From Prevotella sp. (GTDB lineage: Bacteria > Bacteroidota > Bacteroidia > Bacteroidales > Bacteroidaceae), in the NCBI GenBank assembly GCA_017449495.1, contig JAFTFO010000001.1:1-64000 (forward strand): a stretch of DNA of 64,000 bases, written 5' to 3'. The position numbers and the translations under genes are program-made. Positions 11,367 to 23,015 of this stretch are shown piece after piece. Within the stretch, counting starts at the first letter, position 1; each line of letters starts with the position of its first letter. The notes under the pieces are model-generated. The model was not told the origin of the DNA, made no database searches, and saw only the letters and a program-made list of their open reading frames with translations.

Positions 11367-12635
11367 TTAGCCTCCGAAGTTATCGTACATGATCGATTCG
11401 GGATCGACGCCAAGTGAATCGAGCATCGAGACGACGGCAGCCGACATCGGGCCAGGACCGCACATGTAGTACTCTACATCCTCGGGGGCCTCGTGATCTT
11501 TCAGATAGGTGTTGAGCATCACCTGATGGACGAAGCCCGGGGTGTACTTCACGCCAGCTGCATCGGCAGCAGGATCGGGACGGTCGAGAGCCAGATGGAA
11601 GTGGAAGTTGGGGTACTCCTTCTCCAGACCGAGGAAGTCGTCGAGATAGAATACCTCGTTCAGGGCGCGGGCGCCATAGAAGTAGTGCATCTCGCGATCT
11701 GTCGTGTGGAGGGTCTTCGTCATGTGCATGATCTGTGCACGTAGCGGAGCCATACCGGCACCACCACCAACCCAAATCATCTCCTTCTTCGAGTCGAAGT
11801 GCGGGTGGAAATCGCCGAAAGGACCAGACATCGTCACCTTGTCGCCTGGTTTCAGCGAGAAGATATATGACGAGGCGATACCCGGGTTCACCTCCATGAA
11901 TCCGCTCTTGTCGGGCTTGAACGGCGGTGTGGCGATACGTACCGTCAGCATGAATACGTCGCCCTCGGCAGGATAGTTGGCCATCGAGTAAGCACGGATG
12001 GTAGGCTCGGGATTCTTACACTTCAGCGGGAACAGTCCGAACTTCTCCCATGACGGCAGATACTCATCGCCAATCAGCGACTTGTCGATATCCTTGTCAT
12101 AGTCGATGCAGTCGAAGGCAGGGATCTTGATCTGGGCGTAAGAGCCAGGCAGGAAGTCCATGTGCTCACCCGGAGGCAGCTGCACCTTGAACTCCTTGAT
12201 GAACGTAGCCACATTCTTGTTCGAGATGACGGTACACTCGTACTCCTTGACGCCGAGTATCGACTCGTCGACATGGATCTTGAGGTCGCCCTTCACCTTA
12301 CATTGGCAACCGAGACGCCAGCCAGCCTTGATCTCTTTACGTGAGAAGTGAGGCTTCTCTGAGTCGAGAATCTCGCCACCACCCTCCAGCACCTGCACCT
12401 TGCATTGTCCGCAAGAGGCCTTACCACCGCAGGCAGAGGGCAGGAACACACCATTCTCGTTGAGCGTAGACATCAGGCTGTTACCCTGAGCTACGGAGAT
12501 GGTACGGTCGCCGTTGATTTCAATATTCACATTGCCTGAAGGCGAAAGATACTTCTTTGCCACCAGCAGAACGATCACCACAAGGATGATCAACGAAAGG
12601 AAAACTCCTATACTTATTGCTATAAACTGTGCCAT
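11367..12635 (-). CDS. nqrF: Na+-translocating NADH:quinone reductase subunit F
   Basis: NADH-oxidising subunit of the sodium-pumping respiratory complex. The 422-aa protein has an N-terminal membrane anchor (about residues 5-27), a 2Fe-2S ferredoxin domain with CGGKASCGQC and a fourth Cys in GWRLGCQC, and then an FAD/NADH reductase domain with RAYSMANYP and GGGAGMAPLRAQ. It is the last gene of nqrABCDEF and lies 7 nt after nqrE. Length is normal. Confidence 0.97.
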   Translation of the reverse strand: MAQFIAISIGVFLSLIILVVIVLLVAKKYLSPSGNVNIEINGDRTISVAQGNSLMSTLNENGVFLPSACGGKASCGQCKVQVLEGGGEILDSEKPHFSRKEIKAGWRLGCQCKVKGDLKIHVDESILGVKEYECTVISNKNVATFIKEFKVQLPPGEHMDFLPGSYAQIKIPAFDCIDYDKDIDKSLIGDEYLPSWEKFGLFPLKCKNPEPTIRAYSMANYPAEGDVFMLTVRIATPPFKPDKSGFMEVNPGIASSYIFSLKPGDKVTMSGPFGDFHPHFDSKKEMIWVGGGAGMAPLRAQIMHMTKTLHTTDREMHYFYGARALNEVFYLDDFLGLEKEYPNFHFHLALDRPDPAADAAGVKYTPGFVHQVMLNTYLKDHEAPEDVEYYMCGPGPMSAAVVSMLDSLGVDPESIMYDNFGG

Positions 12636-12642
12636 ACCTTCA

Positions 12643-13269
12643 TCAAATATTTAAGCCAGAGAAACACATCATCGCCATAGCCATCAGGCCGACGGTGATA
12701 AACACAATGCCGAGGCCCTGCAGGGGCTTGGGCACATCCGAATACTGCATCTTCTCACGGATGGCACCCATGGCCACAATGGCGAGTGCCCAGCCAAGAC
12801 CAGAGCCGAAGCCATAGATGATGGCATCCCAGACGCTGGTGATAGCCTGCGAGTTAGAGGGGTCCATGAGGATGCGCTGCTGCATGAAGAGCGAGGCACC
12901 CATGATGGCGCAGTTCACGGCAATCAGCGGCAGGAAGATACCCAGGGCTGCATAGAGCGAGGGCGAGTACTTCTCGACCGTCATCTCCACCAACTGTACC
13001 ATACCCGCAATCACGGCGATGAAGAGGATGAACGACAGATAGCTCAGGTCAACACCCTCAACGAGGCAGTCGGGACCCAGCACCTTGGTCTGCAACAGAT
13101 AGTTCACAGGCACGGTGACGGTGAGCACGAAGGTCACAGCCAATCCGAGGCCCATAGAGGTCTTCACGGTCTTCGATACGGCAAGGTAGGAACACATGCC
13201 GAGGAAGAAGGCGAAGATCATATTATCGACGAAAATCGAACGAAATAAAAGACTTATTGCGTGTTCCAT
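12643..13269 (-). CDS. nqrE: Na+-NQR subunit E
   Basis: Integral membrane subunit of 208 aa with about six transmembrane helices (for example [13 protein letters not shown] and [16 protein letters not shown]). NqrD and NqrE are paralogs that bind an iron centre between them in the membrane; that is family knowledge. It lies 3 nt after nqrD. Confidence 0.97.
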   Translation of the reverse strand: MEHAISLLFRSIFVDNMIFAFFLGMCSYLAVSKTVKTSMGLGLAVTFVLTVTVPVNYLLQTKVLGPDCLVEGVDLSYLSFILFIAVIAGMVQLVEMTVEKYSPSLYAALGIFLPLIAVNCAIMGASLFMQQRILMDPSNSQAITSVWDAIIYGFGSGLGWALAIVAMGAIREKMQYSDVPKPLQGLGIVFITVGLMAMAMMCFSGLNI

Positions 13270-13272
13270 ATC

Positions 13273-13896
13273 TTACTTCTCCTTATAAAAATATGCACGA
13301 TGTACCCAAATCACACAACCAACGAGGATGAGCGCCATAGCCGGCATCGTCATCATACCGTTGTTCACGTAGCCGAGGTCGTAGCAGCCGTCAGGGATTA
13401 TCTGGAAGCCCAGCAGGCTACCGCGCCCAAAGAACTCACGGAAGGCACCGACGATTACGAGGATCATGGCATAGCCAAGGCCATTGCCAACACCATCGAG
13501 AAACGAGGGCCAGGGCTTATTCATCATGGCGAACGCCTCCAGGCGACCCATCAGGATACAGTTGGTGATGATCAGTCCTACATACACGCTCAGTTGAACA
13601 CTCACGTCATAGGCGAAAGCCTTCAGAATCTGAGAAACGATAGTCACGAGAGCAGCCACAACGACCAATTGCACCACGATACGGATGCGGTTAGGGATAG
13701 TGTTGCGGATGATGGAGATGATTACGTTAGAGAAAGCGGTAATCACGGTTACGGCCAGTCCCATCACGATGGCAGGCTTCAACTGCGAGGTGACGGCGAG
13801 TGCCGAGCAGATGCCCAATACCTGTCCGAGTATCGGGTGGTCAACATTCAACGGGTTTGTGAAAACCTCCTTATTTTGTTTACTGAATAATGCCAT
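13273..13896 (-). CDS. nqrD: Na+-NQR subunit D
   Basis: A 207-aa membrane protein, paralogous to NqrE. It shows conserved helices such as VYVGLIITNCILMGRLEAFA, and GNGLGYAMILVIVGAFREF. Its Cys in ITNCILMGR matches the conserved NqrD/E cysteine position. It lies 3 nt after nqrC in the operon. Confidence 0.97.
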   Translation of the reverse strand: MALFSKQNKEVFTNPLNVDHPILGQVLGICSALAVTSQLKPAIVMGLAVTVITAFSNVIISIIRNTIPNRIRIVVQLVVVAALVTIVSQILKAFAYDVSVQLSVYVGLIITNCILMGRLEAFAMMNKPWPSFLDGVGNGLGYAMILVIVGAFREFFGRGSLLGFQIIPDGCYDLGYVNNGMMTMPAMALILVGCVIWVHRAYFYKEK

Positions 13897-13899
13897 AAT

Positions 13900-14601
13900 T
13901 TACTCCTCCTCTGCTTTAGGTTCTTCTGTGGCTGTAGAGTCTGCAGGCTCGGGGGTACACACCATCACAGAAAACAGTTCTACTGCATTCTTGCCTGCAT
14001 CCTTAAGACACGTTTTAATCATATCATCAACGCCATTAGAGGTCAGGGTGGCTCCTGTCACGCAGTCAACCTGCGTGCTTGGGTCTTCCACCTTCTTGAC
14101 AACAGAGAGTGCTACCTCGTGTGTATCAGAGCCATCAACAAATACTTTCTTGCCGATGAACTTCTCCTGCCAGGCCTGGGAGTCCTTAATCTCTGCACCA
14201 AGACCGGCAGTTTCACTCTCATGATTGAAATAGGCGCCATAGACGGTAGGTGTTTCATCACCATGGATGGAGATGAAACCACTTATTCCACCCCAGAGGC
14301 CCATACCTTTTAGAGAGACTACGAGGATATCCTCACCGTCAATCTCGCAACGGTAATACTTCTGACCGTCTTTCTCTGCTTCCTGCTTCACCACCTCGGC
14401 GTATTTGGCTTCGGCCTCTGCACCATCCAGGTTGCGGATGTTGAGCGAGTAGAGAATCTGCTTCTTCACGTCGAGGGCCACGTTCGCATCCTGCATCGGC
14501 TTGAGCGCCTGGAAGACGAAAGCCAGCAGGAAGGCCACGATGACCACAAGTATCGCGCTATATATAATAATGTACGCGTTAGAATTAGTGTTCAGTTTCA
14601 T
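13900..14601 (-). CDS. nqrC: Na+-NQR subunit C (covalent FMN subunit)
   Basis: A 233-aa protein with one N-terminal membrane helix (about residues 9-30) and a periplasmic FMN-binding domain. The flavinylation motif is visible as VTGATLTSNGVDDMI near residues 188-202, where the Thr of the GATLT core is the expected FMN attachment site. The C-terminus is acidic (EEPKAEEE). Its start overlaps the nqrB stop by 4 nt (ATGA), indicating coupling. Confidence 0.96.
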   Translation of the reverse strand: MKLNTNSNAYIIIYSAILVVIVAFLLAFVFQALKPMQDANVALDVKKQILYSLNIRNLDGAEAEAKYAEVVKQEAEKDGQKYYRCEIDGEDILVVSLKGMGLWGGISGFISIHGDETPTVYGAYFNHESETAGLGAEIKDSQAWQEKFIGKKVFVDGSDTHEVALSVVKKVEDPSTQVDCVTGATLTSNGVDDMIKTCLKDAGKNAVELFSVMVCTPEPADSTATEEPKAEEE

Positions 14602-15758
14602 TTGGTACCTCCTCTCTTTAAACGTTTCGAGATATTACGCTCCACGATGAAGTGGTCGATCGTGGGAGCAAACATATTACCAAAGAAGATGGCCAGCATC
14701 ATACCCTCCGGATAACCGGCGTTCATCACGCGGATGATAACGGCCATCGCGCCGATGAGGAAACCGTAAATGTACTGTCCACACGTCGTACGACAAGAGG
14801 TGACAGGATCAGTAGCCATAAACACGGCTCCGAAGGCAAAGCCGCCGAGGATAAAGTGATGCCACCAGATCATATCCGTCTTACCAGTCTGCTCGAAGAT
14901 GATTGCCATCAGGGCACCACCTACGAACACGCTCAGCATCGTACGCCAAGATGCTATGCCCGTCCAGAGCAGGATCACAGCACCAATAGCTATCGCAATC
15001 ACACTGGTCTCACCAATAGAGCCAGGGATAAAGCCACAGATCATATCGCAGATAGAAGCGTCTGGTGCAATCCCCTGCCCTATCTGGCCGAGCGGCGTAG
15101 CAGCCGTGAATCCGTCGGGCAGCATATTGCCAAGACCGAATATCTTATCTTGCGCTACCCAAACCTGATCACCCGTCATCTTTGAGGGATATGAGAAGAA
15201 CAGGAACATACGCGCACAAATGGCGGGGTTGAAGATATTCATACCCGTGCCACCGAAGATCTCCTTACAGAAGATGACGCTGAAGGCACAGGCCAAGGCC
15301 AGCATCCACAGCGGACAACCGATGGGAACAATCAGGGGAATGAGGATACCCGAGACAAGGTAACCCTCCTGAATCTCCTCACCTTTCCATTGGGCCCAGA
15401 TGAACTCGATGCCCAGACCAACGATGTAACTAACCAGAATCTTCGGCAGAACGGCGAGGAAGCCGTAGCAGAAGATCTCGAAGAAACCAGCCGTAGCAAG
15501 CTTACCAGCAGCCAGATAGTTCTGGTAGCCAATATTATACATACCGAACAGCATGGCCGGCATCAGGGCGATGACCACCATACTCATGATGCGCTTCGAG
15601 TCGATTGCGTCGTGGATGTTGACACCTGTCTTGGCCGTCGTGTTCGGCACATAGAGGAAGGTCTCAAATCCGTCGAACACGCTGCGGAAGGCATGTAACT
15701 TACCACCCTCCTCGAAGTTCGGCTTAATCTTATTGAGATAATTTCTTAAAAAGCTCAT
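14598..15758 (-). CDS. nqrB: Na+-NQR subunit B (covalent FMN, Na+ channel subunit)
   Basis: A 386-aa polytopic membrane protein of the NqrB/RnfD family. Many helices are visible, and FIPGSIGETSVIAIAIGA corresponds to the conserved GETS region near the FMN-binding threonine. It is the second operon gene, 5 nt after nqrA, and overlaps nqrC by 4 nt. Confidence 0.96.
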   Translation of the reverse strand: MSFLRNYLNKIKPNFEEGGKLHAFRSVFDGFETFLYVPNTTAKTGVNIHDAIDSKRIMSMVVIALMPAMLFGMYNIGYQNYLAAGKLATAGFFEIFCYGFLAVLPKILVSYIVGLGIEFIWAQWKGEEIQEGYLVSGILIPLIVPIGCPLWMLALACAFSVIFCKEIFGGTGMNIFNPAICARMFLFFSYPSKMTGDQVWVAQDKIFGLGNMLPDGFTAATPLGQIGQGIAPDASICDMICGFIPGSIGETSVIAIAIGAVILLWTGIASWRTMLSVFVGGALMAIIFEQTGKTDMIWWHHFILGGFAFGAVFMATDPVTSCRTTCGQYIYGFLIGAMAVIIRVMNAGYPEGMMLAIFFGNMFAPTIDHFIVERNISKRLKRGGTK

Positions 15759-15763
15759 AGTCC

Positions 15764-17107
15764 TTATGCGTTTTCTTTACGTAAAATATTCAGTCCTTCA
15801 CGCACGATGCGCTGCAATTCAAGTTTTGAACTGTCCACGAACTCTGCCAGCGCAAAGTCCTCAGGACTCACCTCATAGATACCCAGAGCCTCCTGACGGT
15901 CGATATCTCCTGCTATGATGGCCTTGATGAGATATTCGCCATAGATGTCCATCGGCAGCACTTTGTCGTACTCACCGCTCATAATCATGTGGCGCTCACC
16001 GCCCTTCACGCGTGCATCGAGGGCATAGTCTTTCTTGCCGCAGAGCCAAGAGAAGTAACTGCGGTTCACGGAGAACTGCTTGAAGCGCGGCAGAATCCAT
16101 CCGAGGAACTCATCAGCCTGGTCACCTTCGGGAATGACGGTGATCTCTGAGGTGTGAGCCCCCAGATAGCCATCCTTCGTTGTCGGCTTGCCCGTCAGCA
16201 CGTTGCCGTTGATGATGCGCACGCTCTTCGAAGCATCATAACTGTTCGAGAGAAGTGTTGACAGTTCCTCACCCACGAGCATATTCACGTAGGCGGGACT
16301 CTTGATCTCGCTGCCGCAGAGGGCTACGGTACGTGTCAGGTTCACCTTACCTGTGTTGAACAGGCGTCCGATGAAGAGCACCACCGTCGGGTCGCCAATC
16401 GTCCAGACCACCTCACCCTTGTTCACGGGGTCGACATTGTTCACCTGAACACCCACGTTACCTGCGGGGCACTTACCGTCAAAGACGTTCACCTCTACAT
16501 CCTTCATGCCCTCCAGAGCAGAGCCTACACCAACGCCGAGATACGTCTTGGCAATCTTGGCGAGTGCAGAGAGTCCTGTCTGGAAGTCCTGTTCCTGACC
16601 CTTCACCTCATACTGGAAGTCTGCAGCCAGAGGCTTGTCGCGTAGGGCAGACACAAAAATGGCCTTAGGCATCACCGACGGATTTGTCGATACAGCGTAA
16701 GGCAATTGGTTGATGTAACCAAACAATCCTGCCTCCAGCAATGCATTGATCACTTGCTCTCCCGTCAGACTACTGACCTCCTTCTTGCCGAAGTCCGTAA
16801 ACTCCTGCTGGCTGTCAGCGTCAATCTTGATGCAGAGCACTTTCCTTCGTTCCCCTCGCACCACCTCGCGGACGGTACCGCTGACAGGCGAGGCAAACTT
16901 AATTTCAGGATACTGCTTGTTGACAAATAGCGCATCCCCGGCTTTGACTTTGTCGCCCTCCTTGACCACGACCTTCGGAGTCACTCCTTCGAAATCATCA
17001 GGCACCAATGCGTACTTGCCATTTGATTTCAGCTGGATCGTCTTCTCCTCAGCCCGTCCTTTCAGGTTGATGTCCAAGCCTTTCCGTAACTTAATTACAT
17101 TTGCCAT
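15764..17107 (-). CDS. nqrA: Na+-NQR subunit A
   Basis: A peripheral subunit of 447 aa that in the Bacteroidota form opens with VIKLRKGLDINLKGRAE, a typical NqrA start. It contains a lipoyl-like hammerhead fold near the N-terminus (KVVVKEGDKVKAGDALF) and the SLBB-like region further on (VAPN-type quinone region not resolved by eye). First gene of nqrABCDEF and divergent from tamB. Confidence 0.96.
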   Translation of the reverse strand: MANVIKLRKGLDINLKGRAEEKTIQLKSNGKYALVPDDFEGVTPKVVVKEGDKVKAGDALFVNKQYPEIKFASPVSGTVREVVRGERRKVLCIKIDADSQQEFTDFGKKEVSSLTGEQVINALLEAGLFGYINQLPYAVSTNPSVMPKAIFVSALRDKPLAADFQYEVKGQEQDFQTGLSALAKIAKTYLGVGVGSALEGMKDVEVNVFDGKCPAGNVGVQVNNVDPVNKGEVVWTIGDPTVVLFIGRLFNTGKVNLTRTVALCGSEIKSPAYVNMLVGEELSTLLSNSYDASKSVRIINGNVLTGKPTTKDGYLGAHTSEITVIPEGDQADEFLGWILPRFKQFSVNRSYFSWLCGKKDYALDARVKGGERHMIMSGEYDKVLPMDIYGEYLIKAIIAGDIDRQEALGIYEVSPEDFALAEFVDSSKLELQRIVREGLNILRKENA

Positions 17108-17145
17108 TTATATAAAAATTGATTGAATAGTAGGACTAAACGACG

Positions 17146-17153
17146 CAAAATTA
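17146..17153 (-). promoter_or_regulatory. -7 box (TAATTTTG) of the nqr operon
   Basis: The minus strand reads TAATTTTG 39 nt upstream of nqrA. A TTTG lies at 17177-17180, 23 bp away, slightly longer than the usual spacing. Confidence 0.6.
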
Positions 17154-17218
17154 ATAAAAATTAGGTATATAAAGCACAAAAAGTGACAGAAAAATGAAAA
17201 ATAACAGATTATTTGTAT

Positions 17219-17226
17219 TATTTTTG
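17219..17226 (+). promoter_or_regulatory. -7 box (TATTTTTG) of tamB
   Basis: TATTTTTG lies 75 nt before the proposed tamB start. No good -33 element is visible. Confidence 0.45.
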
Positions 17227-17300
17227 CAAAATAATTGGGCCGAAGGCTTTTCTTTTGCTACCTCGGACTAACAAAATGACAACAAAATCACAGCTATTAA

Positions 17301-20300
17301 GTGAGAGTTTTTAAGTGGATTATCAACATTGTCCTATGGACAGTTATCGCGCTGAACGTTCTTTTCTTCAGTGTTACACGACTGCCTATGACGCAGCGCT
17401 TCATCGGTGAGCAGATGGCAGGTGTCATCAGCGACCTTCTGGGCACTCAAGTCAGCGTCGGACGAGTAGATATCGGCATTCTTAACCGTATCATCATAGA
17501 CGACCTGATCATCCACGACCAGAACCAACATGAAATGATCCGTGCAGCACGACTGTCGGTAAAAATGGATGTGATGCCGCTCATGAAGGGGAAGGTAGCC
17601 ATCAACTCTGCTCAGCTCTTTGGCGCCCATTTCCATCTCTACAAGCCTGACGAGCGGTCCGAAACCAATTTCCAGTTCATGATCGACTCGCTATCATCCA
17701 AAGATACCACCAAACATACACCTCTTGATGTCCGTATCAACACACTCATCGTCCGTCATACGAGTGTAGACTACGACCAGTTTGATAAGCCAGAGACGGA
17801 AGGACACTTCAATACCGCCCATATCAAACTCCATGATATCAGTGCCCATATCAACCTACGGGCACTGACTGAAGACTCTCTGAACATCAACGTAAAGCGA
17901 CTGAGTTTCAACGAAATGTCGGGGCTCTCCATCAATCGTCTGGGATTTCATGCTATAGCTAATCGTCAGCATGCCGTACTCCAGAGTTTCCTACTGGAAA
18001 TGCCCAGTTCGTCGATTAAAATCGACTCTGTTACAGCCTCCTATCAGTTCAATGGACAAGAACTAAGTCCAGGCACGCTATCCTTCTCTGGAGAGATATC
18101 AGAGTCACACATAACACCCTCAGACCTAAGATGTTTCGAACATTCTCTCAAGAACCTCCAAAGGCCAATAAACCTCGCAACAGCTTTCAATGGTACAGAC
18201 CTACGACTGAATGTTCCCCGTTTCCGACTGACGACCTCTGAGAATGATATAGACATCAACGTAGACGGATGGCTCGAGAACTACAAACAACTCTCTGCCT
18301 GGCATCTACAGATGCACCACATTCAGCTCTCTGACGCCAGCATCGATTTCCTTACGAAAGCCATTCCTGACATTCCGTCGGAGATGACACGCCTTGACGG
18401 TCTCCAGATGCTTGGCACGTTCGATAAAGATCACAAAGGCCTTATGACGCTGAACAGCACTATCCTCTCTGGTGCAGGCAACATCGACCTTCAAGGCACG
18501 ATGGACCGTCAACAGCACTTCAACTGCCAACTGCAGACCGAAGAGTTTAATATGCGACAGCTGCTCGATGAGCCAGACCTCGGCGGACTCGGAGCCCGTC
18601 TATCTATCCAAGGACAATTGCACGACCAACAGCACCCAGACATCCAGGCCGAAGGACTCATCAGCCATTTTGACTATAAAGGCTATCCCTATCAGGACAT
18701 CCACCTTGCCAGTGAGTACGTTAACAACACGCTCTCCGGCTCCGTCAGTATCGATGACCCAAATGTAAAGTTCGACCTCACAGGACAATTGAGCAATCTC
18801 ATCGCAGAAAAGAAAAACCCAGTCCGTGAGGTATTGGTCGACGGTATTGTCAGCCATTTCGCACCTGCAGCGCTGAACCTCTCCGATGTGGTGGAAGAAG
18901 CTACCATCTCTGCCAATATCCACGCTGCCTTCGCCGCCAGCGGTCTGAATGATGCCCAAGGCAGTATCCGCATCAGTAACGCGAGCGTGTCAGCCACACA
19001 GCACTTCCGTCCATACCATCTCGACAACCTCATTGTCACCACAGGCTATGAGAACGACATCCATTTCGTTTCGCTGAAGAGCGACTTTACCGATGCCACC
19101 ATCCGTGGCGTTTTTGATTATGCCACACTGCCACAGAGCATCGTTAATCTCGTGGGATACCGGCTCCCCACCCTACCGGGACTGCCAGACATCCAACACG
19201 TCACGCATAATAACTTTAGCCTGCGACTATTGATGAGCAAGACCGACTGGTTGCAGCGCTTCCTCGGTGTCGACCTTGTGTTACGACAGCCTATGCTGGT
19301 TAATGCCCGCGTAAATGATCATACACGTGAGATATATCTTGAAGGTGATATCCCCGCTTTCTCTTACAACGGCGCACAATATGCTGACGGTATCGTCAAC
19401 ATCACCACGCCCAGTGACACTCTCAAGTGCGACATAGGTATTCGCAAACTGCTCAATGACGGTCATACGATGACAGCTATCGCCAACATCCAAGCTGCCC
19501 ACAACAAACTCAATACCTCGCTGTCGTGGGACAACCACAACCCCGCCGAACATATCAGCGGACAAGTGAATGGCATTATCCAGCTTTACCACAATCTCCA
19601 CAATGAGCCCGAAGCACACATGCGCATCATGCCATCGCACGTTACTATTAAAGAAGGAGTCTGGGAGGTTGAGCCCTCCGACATCATCTATAATAAACGG
19701 CATCTGCTCGTCGACAACTTTATGGTGCGTCGTGGACAGCAGCATATCATTGTCGACGGCATCGCCTCGAAAGAATACGACGACTCGCTATCCGTCGACC
19801 TGAATCAAGTGGAAGTGGGATATATCCTCGATCTCGTCGATTTCCACTCTGTAGAGTTCAGCGGCAAAGCCACAGGACATGCCTCTGGACGAGCACTCTT
19901 CGATAAGTTCGCTGCCCACGCTGGCCTACGCGTTGATGACTTCAAATTCGAAAACGGTCGCATGGGTGTGCTTTATGCTGACGTAGACTGGAACCAGGAG
20001 GAACAACAGATTGACATCCGGGCTGTGGCGAAAGACGGTCCTGGAGTCAACACTTTCATCAACGGCTATGTTTCACCCGTCCACAACACCATCGATCTCG
20101 CTATTCAGGCCGACAGCACCTACATCAACTTCATGCATAGCTTCACCCAGAGCTTCCTCAGTCAGGTTACGGGCCATGCCGACGGTAACCTCCGTCTAGC
20201 AGGCACACTCGATAACATCAACCTCACGGGACAGCTCGTCGTAGATGGTAATCTCACCGTCGAGGCACTAAACACAACTTACTATCTTAATCGCGATACG

Positions 20301-21722
20301 GTCACCTTCATCCCTGACGACATCCGCCTAAGCCGTATTCCAGTTCACGACCGTGATGGGCACACAGCATATATCACGGGCGGTATCCATCATCAGCACC
20401 TCACCCATCTCACCTTCGACCTTCAGGCTGAGACAGACAACCTACTGGCCTACGATTTCCCAAGTTTCGGCGAGTCGGCTTTCTATGGTACCGTCTATGC
20501 CTCTGGCATCGTTAATATTGAAGGGCGTCCTGGAGAGGTGACTATCGACTGCGACGTCACACCTTTGAGAAACTCTTTCTTCGTCTACAACGCTGCTAAC
20601 CCCGACGCCATTTCCGGCTCAGAGTTCATCCAATGGGAAAATTCGACGGAAAGTGCACTTTCATCTTCCTCCCACCGACTGCCACCAAACGAGCGTATAT
20701 CCAAGACCGACATCTATCTTAACTTCCTCATCACCGCCACGCCCGATGCCACGCTGCGGCTGCTCATGGACGCTAATACAAACGACTACATTACCCTCAA
20801 CGGAGAAGGAGCCATCCGTGCAACCTATCATAACAAAGGCGGTTTCAATATGTTCGGCACCTACAATGTCGATCACGGCACCTACGGCGTTACCATTCAG
20901 AACATCATCAAGAAGAACTTCATCTTCAATTCTGGTGGCACCATCATCTTCGGCGGTGACCCTTATCAGGCTGCTCTCAATTTACAGGCCGTACACACTG
21001 TCAGCGGTGTCAGCCTCTCGGACCTGAACGTCGGCAACTCTTTCTCCAGCAATACTATCCGCGTGAATTGTTTGATGAATATCACGGGCATCGCTGCTGC
21101 CCCGCAGGTAGACTTCGACCTCGAGATGCCTACCGTCAATGCCGACGAGCAGCAGATGATACGTTCCATCATCAATGGTCAGCAGGAGATGAATCAACAG
21201 GTAATCTATCTGCTGGGCATCGGACGCTTCTACACCCAGGGTGTGAACAACATGGACAACACGACTCAGGGTGATCAAACATCGCTTGCCATGCAGAGCC
21301 TCCTGTCGGGCACCCTCTCCGCACAAATTAACAATATTCTGAACCAGTTCCTCAAAAACGACAACTGGAACTTCGGTGCGAACATTACCACTGGCAATGA
21401 GGGCTGGCATAACGCTGAATATGAGGGCATCGTTAACGCCCGCATGCTCAACAACCGTCTGTTGCTCAACGGACAGTTCGGCTACCGCGACAATGCCAAG
21501 CAGGCCACTCCATCATTTATCGGCGACTTCGACCTACAATACCTTCTCTTCCCCAACGGCAACCTCGCTCTGAAGGTGTACAACCAGACCAATGACCGTT
21601 ACTTCACTAAGTCCTCACTCAACACCCAGGGGTTGGGCATCATCATGAAAAAAGACTTTAACAATTTCCACGACCTCTTCTCCACAAAGAAACGCAAGAA
21701 GAAATCGCAACAGAGAAAATGA
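17301..21722 (+). CDS. tamB: TamB-like translocation and assembly module protein (DUF490)
   Basis: A 1473-aa envelope protein with an N-terminal membrane anchor (about residues 6-26, IINIVLWTVIALNVLFFSV), a very long beta-rich region of the AsmA/TamB type, and a C-terminal TamB domain (about 1100-1460). TamB-like proteins link inner and outer membranes and act in outer-membrane protein assembly or lipid transport. The start is GTG at 17301, because an in-frame TAA directly precedes it and the first ATG would remove the anchor. An out-of-frame ATG at 17276 opens a 12-codon frame that overlaps the GTG. The C-terminus is very basic (KKRKKKSQQRK). Confidence 0.88.
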   Translation: MRVFKWIINIVLWTVIALNVLFFSVTRLPMTQRFIGEQMAGVISDLLGTQVSVGRVDIGILNRIIIDDLIIHDQNQHEMIRAARLSVKMDVMPLMKGKVAINSAQLFGAHFHLYKPDERSETNFQFMIDSLSSKDTTKHTPLDVRINTLIVRHTSVDYDQFDKPETEGHFNTAHIKLHDISAHINLRALTEDSLNINVKRLSFNEMSGLSINRLGFHAIANRQHAVLQSFLLEMPSSSIKIDSVTASYQFNGQELSPGTLSFSGEISESHITPSDLRCFEHSLKNLQRPINLATAFNGTDLRLNVPRFRLTTSENDIDINVDGWLENYKQLSAWHLQMHHIQLSDASIDFLTKAIPDIPSEMTRLDGLQMLGTFDKDHKGLMTLNSTILSGAGNIDLQGTMDRQQHFNCQLQTEEFNMRQLLDEPDLGGLGARLSIQGQLHDQQHPDIQAEGLISHFDYKGYPYQDIHLASEYVNNTLSGSVSIDDPNVKFDLTGQLSNLIAEKKNPVREVLVDGIVSHFAPAALNLSDVVEEATISANIHAAFAASGLNDAQGSIRISNASVSATQHFRPYHLDNLIVTTGYENDIHFVSLKSDFTDATIRGVFDYATLPQSIVNLVGYRLPTLPGLPDIQHVTHNNFSLRLLMSKTDWLQRFLGVDLVLRQPMLVNARVNDHTREIYLEGDIPAFSYNGAQYADGIVNITTPSDTLKCDIGIRKLLNDGHTMTAIANIQAAHNKLNTSLSWDNHNPAEHISGQVNGIIQLYHNLHNEPEAHMRIMPSHVTIKEGVWEVEPSDIIYNKRHLLVDNFMVRRGQQHIIVDGIASKEYDDSLSVDLNQVEVGYILDLVDFHSVEFSGKATGHASGRALFDKFAAHAGLRVDDFKFENGRMGVLYADVDWNQEEQQIDIRAVAKDGPGVNTFINGYVSPVHNTIDLAIQADSTYINFMHSFTQSFLSQVTGHADGNLRLAGTLDNINLTGQLVVDGNLTVEALNTTYYLNRDTVTFIPDDIRLSRIPVHDRDGHTAYITGGIHHQHLTHLTFDLQAETDNLLAYDFPSFGESAFYGTVYASGIVNIEGRPGEVTIDCDVTPLRNSFFVYNAANPDAISGSEFIQWENSTESALSSSSHRLPPNERISKTDIYLNFLITATPDATLRLLMDANTNDYITLNGEGAIRATYHNKGGFNMFGTYNVDHGTYGVTIQNIIKKNFIFNSGGTIIFGGDPYQAALNLQAVHTVSGVSLSDLNVGNSFSSNTIRVNCLMNITGIAAAPQVDFDLEMPTVNADEQQMIRSIINGQQEMNQQVIYLLGIGRFYTQGVNNMDNTTQGDQTSLAMQSLLSGTLSAQINNILNQFLKNDNWNFGANITTGNEGWHNAEYEGIVNARMLNNRLLLNGQFGYRDNAKQATPSFIGDFDLQYLLFPNGNLALKVYNQTNDRYFTKSSLNTQGLGIIMKKDFNNFHDLFSTKKRKKKSQQRK

Positions 21723-21760
21723 GAGAAAGAAACAACTAATACATTATTTGAGAAATAAAG

Positions 21761-21787
21761 AAAGGCATCGTTTATAAGATGCCTTTC
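21761..21787. terminator. Bidirectional terminator between tamB and trpS
   Basis: AAAGGCATC (21761-21769) pairs with GATGCCTTT (21778-21786). A/T-rich flanks on both sides suit both convergent genes. Confidence 0.8.
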
Positions 21788-21794
21788 GATTTAT

Positions 21795-22964
<1,170 letters not shown>

Positions 22965-22978
22965 TTAAATAAAATATG

Positions 22979-22986
22979 TATCTTTG
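22979..22986 (+). promoter_or_regulatory. -7 box (TATCTTTG) of pepP
   Basis: TATCTTTG lies 30 nt upstream of the pepP start. Confidence 0.55.
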
Positions 22987-23015
22987 CATCAAAATTGAAT
23001 AATTAAAAAGAAATT